From assembly GCA_910587375.1 (NCBI GenBank), contig CAJULR010000027.1, positions 1 to 25,100 of the forward strand: a stretch of DNA of 25,100 bases, written 5' to 3'. The notes under the pieces are model-generated. The model was not told the DNA's origin, searched no databases, and was given only the letters and a program-made list of their open reading frames with translations. Below are positions 1 through 4,944 of the stretch, in pieces. A program made the translations under genes and the position numbers. Every line of letters starts with the position of its first letter. Position 1 is the first letter of the stretch. The DNA is from Candidatus Gastranaerophilales bacterium. Its GTDB lineage: Bacteria; Cyanobacteriota; Vampirovibrionia; Gastranaerophilales; Gastranaerophilaceae.

Positions 1-15
1 AATTATAAAAGATTT

Positions 16-130
16 TCCGGTGGCCAGGCGGCAGGATCCCACCCGTTCCCATCCCGAACACGGTCGTAAAGACTGCTTGCGCTGACAATACTTGGAGGGT
101 AGCCTCCTGGGAAGATAAGTAGCTGCCGGA
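16..130 (+). rRNA. rrf: 5S ribosomal RNA
   Basis: The first and last nine bases (TCCGGTGGC and GCTGCCGGA) pair as the closing helix I. The interior carries the usual 5S signatures, CCCGTTCCCATCCCGAACACGG in sense (loop B/helix III region) and a GGGAAGATAAGTAGC-type end. The length of about 115 nt is normal. A strong terminator follows directly, so this is the last gene of an rRNA operon whose 16S and 23S genes would lie to the left of the window. Confidence 0.96.
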
Positions 131-145
131 TTCTATATTTAAAAT

Positions 146-177
146 AAAAAGCACTTTCGGTTTTGAAGGTGCTTTTT
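146..177 (+). terminator. Rho-independent terminator of the rRNA operon
   Basis: A 13-bp stem (AAAAAGCACTTTC with GAAGGTGCTTTTT, one G-T pair) closes a GGTTTT loop and ends in a T run. It lies 15 bases after the 5S rRNA. Confidence 0.9.
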
Positions 178-211
178 ATTATGGAAATATTGGGGGCTTA
201 ACTGAATATAT

Positions 212-715
212 GTGCTTTTGATTTTAAACGTGTATTTTGGTATACAATATGATATTATTTTCTCTATGGAATTATTATTTGAATACAAAACAAAAAAATT
301 TTGGTTGCTTATGATTGCCTGTATCTTGTTTTTATATATGTCTTTTGAAAGCTTTATTAATCAAGTGCGAAGTAGTGACAGCTTGGCTGTTTTTGATTAT
401 TTTCTTCCTCTGATTTCAATGTTGTTCCTGTGTGGATTGTTTTTATTTCCAAAAAAGCAAGAGATTTTTATTGATAACAAAAATAAGATATTCCTTATTA
501 AAAAATACATTTTGTTTAATATTTCTTTTTATAGTGTAATAAATTTTTATGATATAAAAAAGTTCGAAACGAACGTACAGCAAGGGATAGCTTTTATATA
601 TGCCGTTATGGTTTGCGGAAATAAAAGCACCAAAAAACAGATTTTTGTTACTCCTTTCGATTATGAAACTGTGGGAAAACTTTGCATTAGCTTAAATAAA
701 CTGTTGTTGTCATAA
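212..715 (+). CDS. Small membrane protein of unknown function
   Basis: This reading frame starts at a GTG; an ATG at 266 (Met-Glu-Leu-Leu-Phe) is an equally possible start, giving about 149 residues. Neither start has a convincing ribosome binding site; a GGGGG run lies about 15 bases before the GTG. Two hydrophobic helices are visible, at about residues 31-50 and 62-80 of the long form. They are followed by a soluble C-terminal half of alternating hydrophobic and charged residues. Two transmembrane helices plus a beta-rich tail recall bacterial PH-like membrane proteins, but I cannot assign a family. It lies between the rRNA terminator and crcB, on the same strand, and crcB has its own promoter. 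AT-rich codon use fits the rest of the window, so I think it is a real gene. Confidence 0.6.
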   Translation: MLLILNVYFGIQYDIIFSMELLFEYKTKKFWLLMIACILFLYMSFESFINQVRSSDSLAVFDYFLPLISMLFLCGLFLFPKKQEIFIDNKNKIFLIKKYILFNISFYSVINFYDIKKFETNVQQGIAFIYAVMVCGNKSTKKQIFVTPFDYETVGKLCISLNKLLLS

Positions 716-749
716 ATTTATTATTTTAAAATGTATCTTCGGTTCTTTA

Positions 750-765
750 TGCTATAATCTCACTA
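750..765 (+). promoter_or_regulatory. Extended -10 promoter giving a leaderless crcB mRNA
   Basis: TGC-TATAAT (750-758) is a perfect extended -10 element. The crcB ATG starts six bases after it, so the expected transcription start is the A of the ATG. No Shine-Dalgarno sequence lies before the ATG. No good -35 box is visible, which is common with extended -10 promoters. Confidence 0.65.
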
Positions 766-1172
766 TGCTCCACAAAATCCTCTCAGTTTTTATAGGCGGT
801 GGAATTGGCGCAATGCTGCGCTATTTTGTAACTTTGGTGTCTAAAAAATATTTCCCCGGTTCAATTTTAAACTCTGCCCTTGGCATAATCCCACCCTCTG
901 TTTTTGGAACTTTTCTTGTAAATATAATTGGCTGTTTTCTTTTGGGGCTTGTTTTCGGGCTCACTTTAAACAGATTTGAAAATATTTCTGAACCCTTGAA
1001 ACTGTTCATAACTGTCGGCTTTTTGGGCGGCCTCACCACGTTTTCAACCTTTAACCTTGAAATATTTGAATTTTTAAGAGCGGGAAAAACCACAGAAGCT
1101 TTTTTGTATATGTTTTTAAGCTGCGCTCTTGGCCTTTTGTTCACGTTTTTGGGGTATTTAATTACAAAATAA
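765..1172 (+). CDS. crcB: Fluoride ion channel/exporter CrcB (Fluc)
   Basis: Fluc/CrcB proteins are small dual-topology membrane channels that let fluoride leave the cell and protect enolase and other fluoride-sensitive enzymes. The 135-residue length is typical. Three family signatures are present: GGGIGAMLRYF at residues 11-21, GTFLVNIIGCFLLG at 48-61 with the conserved Asn53, and GFLGGLTTFSTF at 85-96, which carries the Phe and Thr/Ser residues lining the pore. Four hydrophobic helices can be seen. It is a single copy here, so a homodimer would be expected. There is no fluoride riboswitch upstream: the promoter -10 box is only six bases from the start codon, leaving no room for one. Confidence 0.95.
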   Translation: MLHKILSVFIGGGIGAMLRYFVTLVSKKYFPGSILNSALGIIPPSVFGTFLVNIIGCFLLGLVFGLTLNRFENISEPLKLFITVGFLGGLTTFSTFNLEIFEFLRAGKTTEAFLYMFLSCALGLLFTFLGYLITK

Positions 1173-1223
1173 GAAGCCGCGCCTTGTAAAATTTAACATT
1201 TTGCCCCAAGGGCTGATTTTAAT

Positions 1224-1253
1224 TTGACGCTTGCAAAGAAAAGGCGGTATAAT
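1224..1253 (+). promoter_or_regulatory. Sigma-70 type promoter
   Basis: TTGACG (1224-1229), an 18-bp spacer and TATAAT (1248-1253) form a near-consensus promoter. It drives the acidic hypothetical gene starting at 1283. An AAAAAGGA ribosome binding site lies at about 1267-1274. Confidence 0.75.
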
Positions 1254-1282
1254 TCTTTTATATTTTAAAAAGGATTTTAATT

Positions 1283-1690
1283 ATGACAAGAAAATTTATA
1301 TTGGCTGAAGACATTGAAGATGATGGGTATAATTGTTATATTCCTTCTGAAAATGTGAAAGTTTTTGGATATTTGCTGGATTTAGATGAATACGAAATAT
1401 ATGTTTCAAAAGATTACGACATTGACGATATTTCGCCAATATTAAATGAGTATATAGAGTTTCTTTCTGGCTGTAAAAAAGAAGTTTTAGAATATTTTGA
1501 AGAAAAAACAGGGGACAAAATGCCCGAAGAGTGGTTTGAAACCATTGAAGTTTACAATGTTGCAATAACCTTTAATTCGCCTGAAGAGTTTGGCGCCACG
1601 GTTGTTTTCGGGGATGGAGCTTTTGAAGACAACATTTTCGAACTTGAGTTTGAAAAATCCGAAATCGTGGAAAGCAGGATTGGGGAATAG
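1283..1690 (+). CDS. Acidic hypothetical protein
   Basis: This 135-residue soluble protein is strongly acidic, with many Asp and Glu and no signal peptide or membrane helix. The start is supported by an AAAAAGGA ribosome binding site about nine bases upstream and by a good promoter before it. The pattern of alternating beta strands, a central helix (about residues 48-72, with ILNEYIEFL and VLEYFEEK) and an acidic C-terminus loosely resembles small DUF2004-like or immunity-type proteins. I do not recognise the family with confidence. It converges on the minus-strand cassette array, and its stop codon lies only 20 bases from the last direct repeat. The insertion of the array therefore appears to stop just at its 3' end, leaving the gene intact. 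Confidence 0.8.
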   Translation: MTRKFILAEDIEDDGYNCYIPSENVKVFGYLLDLDEYEIYVSKDYDIDDISPILNEYIEFLSGCKKEVLEYFEEKTGDKMPEEWFETIEVYNVAITFNSPEEFGATVVFGDGAFEDNIFELEFEKSEIVESRIGE

Positions 1691-1710
1691 TTTGCTCTGG
1701 CGGGTGTTTT

Positions 1711-1860
1711 CAAATCCAGGACACAGCGCACAGAGTTAGCGAACGTACCGGCAATAGCCTCTTTGTTGAATGTACCACTATTTAAATAGTAGTCGTAATA
1801 GCTACTGCCACTTGGGGTACTTGACCATACATTACGCGGGTAGCAGTTGTCTGTAGGCTT
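1711..1860 (-). pseudogene. Variable-domain cassette H
   Basis: This is the last cassette of array 1 and is in frame with cassette G. It reads KPTDNCYPRNVWSSTPSG at its 5' side, has a YYDYYLNSGTFNK core and ends in FANSVRCVLDL. After the 22-bp repeat, cassette similarity stops and the sequence runs into the 3' end of the convergent gene at 1283-1690. It has no start codon or ribosome binding site. Confidence 0.7.
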
Positions 1861-2018
1861 CAAATCCAGGACACAGCGCACAGAAAGAGCCCAGGTGACA
1901 GCGTAATTGTAAGGGCCGTTAAAGTTACCATTGACAAGCTCGTGCTCTTTATAATTGCTGCCATTGGCCGTGCCTGACCATACCCAGTACGGGTAGCAGT
2001 TGGTCTGCATTTGGATTC
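1861..2018 (-). pseudogene. Variable-domain cassette G
   Basis: The coding frame is QTNCYPYWVWSGTANG, then an unusual KEHELVNGNFNG core in place of the common YYLNSG, then ALSVRCVLDL. The junction before it has the ATTTGGAATCCAAAT inverted repeat (also before cassette D), which shifts the frame relative to cassette F. Confidence 0.7.
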
Positions 2019-2260
2019 CAAATCCAGGACACAGCGCACAGTAAAGGCGTAGGTATAAGAGCACATACCACTACTATTACAGCTGCCCGTAAGATTGAGC
2101 GTACCTGAGGCCATATAAGGCACATAGTAGGTAGAACTGCCGCCTGACGTGCCTGACCATACAAAGTTCGGGTAGCAGTTGTCCGCAGGAACCTCTCTGG
2201 ATTGTTTCGTCGCTGTCGCTTTCCTCGCAATGACGGGTGTTCACCGGATGTGTTTATATC
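2019..2260 (-). pseudogene. Variable-domain cassette F, with a CATTGCGAGG-type repeat at its 5' junction
   Basis: The coding frame is ADNCYPNFVWSGTSGGSS, then TYYVPYMASGTLNL, an extra Cys pair (SCNSSGMCS) and FTVRCVLDL. It is the longest unit (242 bp) because an extragenic CATTGCGAGG-type repeat lies between the direct repeat of cassette E and the coding block. Confidence 0.7.
2190..2260 (-). repeat. Extragenic repeat (CATTGCGAGG...GCAATCC type), copy 1
   Basis: On the minus strand it contains GTCATTGCGAGGAAAGCGAC followed by AGCGACGAAACAATCCAG. This is the widespread bacterial intergenic repeat that gives 'HCEERSDEAI'-like translations. It sits exactly at the cassette E/F junction. It matches copy 2 (4188-4258) at 65 of 71 positions by my count, and all six differences are transitions. 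Confidence 0.8.
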
Positions 2261-2444
2261 CAAATCCAGGACACAGCGCACACTGCGGGCACGAAGATAT
2301 GAATTGGACTGCTCGCCAAAGCTACCATTCTGCAAGTATCTATTATAGTAGTTAGTGTCACTACCTGCGCCGCTAGACCATACGCTGTACGGGTAGCAGT
2401 AGCCATTTTCGGAGCCCGGGCAGCCGCTGTTTGTCCGCAGGCTT
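2261..2444 (-). pseudogene. Variable-domain cassette E
   Basis: The coding frame includes NSGCPGSENGYCYPYSVWSS, followed by NYYNRYLQNGSFGEQ and ARSVRCVLDL. The NRYLQNG core is shared with cassette J in the other array. The GCPGS segment is shared with the first cassettes of both arrays. The unit is out of frame with cassette D. Confidence 0.7.
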
Positions 2445-2602
2445 CAAATCCAGGACACAGCGCACAGTACGCGCATAAGTTGGGTCATAGGACGTACCTA
2501 ACTTAAAAGAGCCGCTATTTAAATAGTAGTCAGAATATCCACCTGTAACCGGCGTGCCCGCCCATACGACGTTCGGGTAGCAGTTGGTCTGTATTTGGAT
2601 TC
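2445..2602 (-). pseudogene. Variable-domain cassette D
   Basis: The coding frame is QTNCYPNVVWAGTPVTGG, then YSDYYLNSGSFKLGTSY and ARTVRCVLDL. Its junction has the same inverted repeat as cassette G and breaks the frame after cassette C. The YYLNSGSF core matches cassette K. Confidence 0.7.
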
Positions 2603-2829
2603 CAAATCCAGGACACAGCGCACAGTAAAGGCGTTGGTATATGTATAGTTTGAGTTACCAAATGCGCCACCATTCAGGTAATCTGCGTAATAGTTAGTGC
2701 CGCTTTGAACCGTGCCTGACCATACGATGTGCGGCCTGCAGTAGTTATCGTTGGAGCCCGTGCAGCCCTTATAGTAGTAGCACTGCAAGGCGCCGTAACC
2801 TGAATTGAGGTCACAGAGTGTCCGTAGTT
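2603..2829 (-). pseudogene. Variable-domain cassette C, long 5' form
   Basis: It carries a longer 5' part, SGYGALQCYYYKGCTGSND, before CRPHIVWSGT, then NYYADYLNGGAFGNS and AFTVRCVLDL. The ALQC...GC(P/T)G segment matches cassette I at the head of array 2, which suggests the cassettes were copied with different 5' break points. Confidence 0.7.
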
Positions 2830-2979
2830 CAAATCCAGGACACAGCGCACACCACTTGCGTTTGTGGATGGGTTAGTACTCGTGTTCCAAGTGCCATTAT
2901 TGAGCCAGCCAAAACCTGAGTTACTTCCGCTAACCTGGCTTGACCATATCCAGTACGGGTAGCAGTTGTCCGCAGGTTT
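2830..2979 (-). pseudogene. Variable-domain cassette B
   Basis: This unit is exactly 50 codons and in frame with cassette A. It reads KPADNCYPYWIWSSQVSGSN, then GFGWLNNGTWNTST and ASGVRCVLDL. The GWLN(N/S)GT core is shared only with cassette I. Confidence 0.7.
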
Positions 2980-3165
2980 CAAATCCAGGACACAGCGCAC
3001 ACCATAGGCCCAGGTATAGGAGTAATTTGTTGAGGCTTTAAGTGTACCATTGTTCAAATAGTAAGGGTAATAACCCGTGCTGCTCTGCTGCGTGCCGGAC
3101 CATACATAGTTCGGGTAGCAGTTGCCTGAACTGCTTGCAGAGCCCGGGCAGCTTTCAAGCATTTG
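2980..3165 (-). pseudogene. Variable-domain cassette A, first of array 1
   Basis: The coding frame runs from about 3162, MLESCPGSASSSGNCYPNYV, then WSGTQQSSTGYYPYYLNNGT and AYGVRCVLDL. The only ATG lies in this frame at 3162, but with no convincing ribosome binding site. A reading frame continues through cassette B and then breaks into unrelated frame in cassette C, giving at most a chimeric peptide. I treat it as a donor fragment, not a gene. Confidence 0.65.
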
Positions 3166-3404
3166 TTTTCAATGTGCGGCCGCAAAATTGCGCTGTGTCT
3201 AAAATAAAAACGGGTAATTTGACCAAGCAGCGTAAACTCTGCAGTGGCGATAATTGCTGTAAGGTTAAAATTTTGCATTGCCGAAATTAAACCAAATACA
3301 ATCGTGAATCATAAAAAATGACCCCGTTTTGACGATTTGAATTCCCATTCTGCCAAAACCCATGGGCCCTGGCACTCAAAGGATTATTTCAAAACCAATA
3401 ATAC
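3166..3404 (-). repeat. Duplicated flank of array 1
   Basis: This segment lies on the 5' (minus-strand) side of array 1 and is homologous to 4476-4716 in front of array 2. Shared blocks on the plus strand include TTTTCAATGTGCGG (3166-3179), CGCTGTGTCT (3191-3200), ACGGGTAATTTG (3210-3221), TTTGACGATTTGAATTCCC (3328-3346) and AATAATAC at its far end. Between the blocks the copies differ by substitutions and small indels. It has no convincing ORF of its own. It could be the remnant of the 5' part of the gene the cassettes came from, or a signal for recombination or transcription. Confidence 0.75.
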
Positions 3405-3432
3405 AGCTAAAGCCGCTTTTGTGGCAAAAATG

Positions 3433-3810
3433 TTAACCGTTTGTATCAAGTTTTTTGCCGGTGTTTCTTCCGGGGAAGCGAACTCTCGGGGCTTTTGCCT
3501 CGGTTGTCTTGCCTGCCTCTGAAAGCTTTCTTGCGGCTTCTTTCATCCCTTGGATAAAATCGTTATTTTTTGAAATGTAAGTAATTGTTTTTTCTGTTTT
3601 AGGGTCAATTTCTTGAATGTTTACGCCATCTCCGTATGCTTGAAGCAGTACATCTTTGCCTTTTGCGGCAGCGTTAAGTTCGGTAAAAGCTTCTGCAAAA
3701 TCTTTCGATGTATCTTTATTTAGCGCAAGGTGTCTGATTCTGTCTTCAGCCTGGCCTTTCATGTAAAGTTTTGTAAAGTTTGGTGTAGAAAGGTTATTTG
3801 AAATCTGCAT
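3433..3810 (-). CDS. Hypothetical protein between the two cassette arrays
   Basis: The product has 125 residues starting MQISNNLSTPNFTKLYMK. A GGAGT ribosome binding site lies eight or nine bases before the ATG. It is hydrophilic and mostly helical, has no signal peptide or membrane segment, and ends in a basic tail (RVRFPGRNTGKKL). The N-terminal 'PNFT' style resembles short proteins seen in Melainabacteria, but I cannot name a family. It is transcribed in the same direction as the arrays. It sits after the last cassette of array 2 (68 bases) and before the flank of array 1. No second copy follows array 1, so it is not simply part of the duplicated unit. It could be a bystander gene interrupted from its neighbours by the arrays, or a partner of the system. 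Confidence 0.7.
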   Translation of the reverse strand: MQISNNLSTPNFTKLYMKGQAEDRIRHLALNKDTSKDFAEAFTELNAAAKGKDVLLQAYGDGVNIQEIDPKTEKTITYISKNNDFIQGMKEAARKLSEAGKTTEAKAPRVRFPGRNTGKKLDTNG

Positions 3811-3878
3811 TTAAAATACTCCAATATGTAAAACTTGTTTCTATAAAGCGTGTGAATGAAAAAAATTGCCTTAGGTTT

Positions 3879-4031
3879 CAAATCCAGGACACAGCGCACA
3901 GAAGCCGTAAGCGTGCTGGCATAAGACGAGCTGAACGTAAAAGAACCACTATTCAAATAGTAGCGAGAATAACCCGAGCTGTTAGGTGTGCTTGACCATA
4001 CAATGTTCGGGTTGCAGTTGTCTGCAGGGTT
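3879..4031 (-). pseudogene. Variable-domain cassette K
   Basis: The frame continues from J: NPADNCNPNIVWSSTPNSSG, then YSRYYLNSGSFTFSSSY and TASVRCVLDL (51 codons). Cys-Tyr-Pro is changed to Cys-Asn-Pro. After the repeat the frame reads on without cassette similarity towards the 125-residue gene. Confidence 0.7.
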
Positions 4032-4258
4032 CAAATCCAGGACACAGCGCACAGTAAGAGCATAGGTGTTAGTAAGCGAGTATGAGTCACCATTTAACAC
4101 GCCATTCTGTAAGTATCTGTTATAGTAATTGCTGCCGCTCTTGAGCGTGCCTGACCATACGTGGTACGGGATGCAGTTGGTCTGCAGAACCTTTCTGGAT
4201 TGCTTCGTCACTGTCGCTTTCCTCGCAATGACAGGTGTTCATCGGATGTGTTTGTATC
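4032..4258 (-). pseudogene. Variable-domain cassette J, with a CATTGCGAGG-type repeat at its 5' junction
   Basis: The frame is LQTNCIPYHVWSGTLKSG, then NYYNRYLQNGVLNGDSYS and ALTVRCVLDL. The NYYNRYLQNG core matches cassette E. The extra length is the extragenic repeat at 4188-4258. Confidence 0.7.
4188..4258 (-). repeat. Extragenic repeat (CATTGCGAGG...GCAATCC type), copy 2
   Basis: The minus strand contains GTCATTGCGAGGAAAGCGAC then AGTGACGAAGCAATCCAG. It lies at the junction of cassettes I and J, at the same place relative to the 22-bp repeat as copy 1. The shared junction suggests the two junctions descend from one. Confidence 0.8.
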
Positions 4259-4475
4259 CAAATCCAGGACACAGCGCACAGAAGCAGCTCCGGTATAAAC
4301 AGTAGAACCTCCCGTAGGGGTAAAAGTCCCGCTATTTAACCAACCCTTATCGTAGTTATTTGTACTCAAAAAGGTGCCTGACCATATCCAGTGCGGGTAG
4401 CATTTGTCTGCATATGAAGTGTCGGGACTGGCGCCCGGGCAGCCGCCGTATGGATTGCACTGCAAGGCATTTGCA
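4259..4475 (-). pseudogene. Variable-domain cassette I, first of array 2
   Basis: The frame reads NALQCNPYGGCPGASPD, then KCYPHWIWSGTFLSTNN, KGWLNSGTFTPTGG and AASVRCVLDL. Like cassette C it has the long 5' form (ALQC...GCPG). An ATG at 4498 opens the frame inside the duplicated flank, with no clear ribosome binding site. Confidence 0.65.
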
Positions 4476-4716
4476 TTTTCAATGTGCGGTTGTTGCAATT
4501 ATACGCTGTGTCTTAAAAAAACGGGTAATTTGGCCAGGCAACATAAACTTTGTCTGGTGGTAATGCACAAGGCTAAAAAATTGCTGAATTAAACCAAAAT
4601 GCTATATTCAACCGCAAAAATTCTATTTTAGCGGCCCCGTTTGACGATTTGAATTCCCTATCTGCCAAAACCCGTAAGCCTTGACACTCTGAGGGGTGTT
4701 TTAAAGTCAATAATAC
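4476..4716 (-). repeat. Duplicated flank of array 2
   Basis: This is the homologue of 3166-3404, offset by about 1310 bp. Shared blocks are TTTTCAATGTGCGG (4476-4489), CGCTGTGTCT (4504-4513), ACGGGTAATTTG (4521-4532), TTTGACGATTTGAATTCCC (4640-4658) and TAATAC at 4711-4716. The frame opened here at 4573-4755 carries an in-frame stop in the other copy, so coding is unlikely. Together with 4717-4870, which holds only a possible terminator, this is a gene-free stretch of about 450 bp before the glycosyltransferase gene. Confidence 0.75.
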
Positions 4717-4756
4717 TCCGCAGCGCAAAACGTTGGCAAGTTTGTAAATGCACAAA

Positions 4757-4806
4757 TAAAAATCAGCCCCAAGTTGTAAGGTTTGAGGCCGGCTAATTTT
4801 TTGATA
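4757..4806. terminator. Possible bidirectional terminator
   Basis: AAAAATCAGCC and GGCTAATTTTTT can pair with one mismatch around a loop that itself has CC/GG pairs, with A and T runs on the two sides. It separates the array 2 flank from the glycosyltransferase promoter. The pairing is imperfect. Confidence 0.4.
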
Positions 4807-4870
4807 TTTTATCCGAACAACATTTACAAAACTTAATACTAGGTTAAAAATACTATAAAATGGGAATCTC

Positions 4871-4899
4871 TTGAGGTGCTGTTTGAAATTTGCTATAAT
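4871..4899 (+). promoter_or_regulatory. Promoter of the glycosyltransferase gene
   Basis: TTGAGG (4871-4876), a 17-bp spacer and TGC-TATAAT (4891-4899) form a strong sigma-70 promoter with an extended -10. Transcription should begin at about 4906. That rules out the upstream GTG at 4876 as the translation start. Confidence 0.75.
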
Positions 4900-4944
4900 G
4901 AATCTTATTTTAAGTTAGCTTGTAAAACAGGAGTGAAAAAGGCT

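Larger units (their letters stand above)
1711..3165 (-). repeat. Cassette array 1: eight gene-fragment cassettes with 22-bp direct repeats
   Basis: An identical 22-bp sequence (minus strand begins TGTGCGCTGTG and ends CTGGATTTG) occurs at 1711, 1861, 2019, 2261, 2445, 2603, 2830 and 2980 (first plus-strand base of each). It encodes VRCVLDL at the end of each cassette. The unit length is 150-242 bp. Between repeats lie open segments sharing a 5' block (Asn-Cys-Tyr-Pro, then Val-Trp-Ser-Gly/Ser-Thr), a Tyr/Asn/Gly-rich variable middle and the VRCVLDL end. Units B, H and K continue the frame of the unit before them; most others are out of frame with the preceding unit, so the array does not encode one protein. 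By eye it is richer in GC than its neighbours. This looks like a silent donor array for a secreted or pilin-like protein whose expressed copy lies elsewhere. The repeat structure is directly visible; the donor role is inference. Confidence 0.85.
3879..4475 (-). repeat. Cassette array 2: three gene-fragment cassettes with the same 22-bp repeat
   Basis: The same 22-bp repeat as in array 1 occurs at 3879, 4032 and 4259. It ends three cassettes (I, J, K) of the same design. The order on the minus strand is homologous flank, cassette I, CATTGCGAGG-type repeat, cassette J, cassette K, then unrelated DNA. Cassettes J and K are in frame with each other; I and J are not. The conserved-end, variable-middle layout is the same as in array 1, and cores are shared across arrays (I with B, J with E, K with D). 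Confidence 0.85.

Noticed and set aside
716..764. Fluoride riboswitch before crcB
   Set aside because: The promoter -10 box is six bases from the ATG, so no leader RNA exists, and no riboswitch motif is seen.
1552..2335. Long minus-strand open frames across cassettes as real genes
   Set aside because: They join the right frame of one cassette to a wrong frame of the next (for example VRCVLDLESKCRPTATRT) and run into the end of the convergent gene.
1711..4280. Regular direct repeats taken as a CRISPR array
   Set aside because: The spacing is 150-242 bp and irregular, the intervals are related to each other and coding-like, the repeat is not palindromic and encodes VRCVLDL, and there are no cas genes.
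1711..4475. Integron gene-cassette array
   Set aside because: There is no integrase, the repeats do not fold like attC sites, and the units are fragments of one domain, not separate genes.
1711..4475. Diversity-generating retroelement with template and variable repeats
   Set aside because: No reverse transcriptase is in the window, and the cassettes differ by whole codons and lengths, not by adenine-specific changes. It stays possible that the target fold is of the same type.
4573..4755. 60-residue minus-strand frame in the flank of array 2
   Set aside because: The homologous flank of array 1 has a stop codon in the matching frame, and there is no ribosome binding site.
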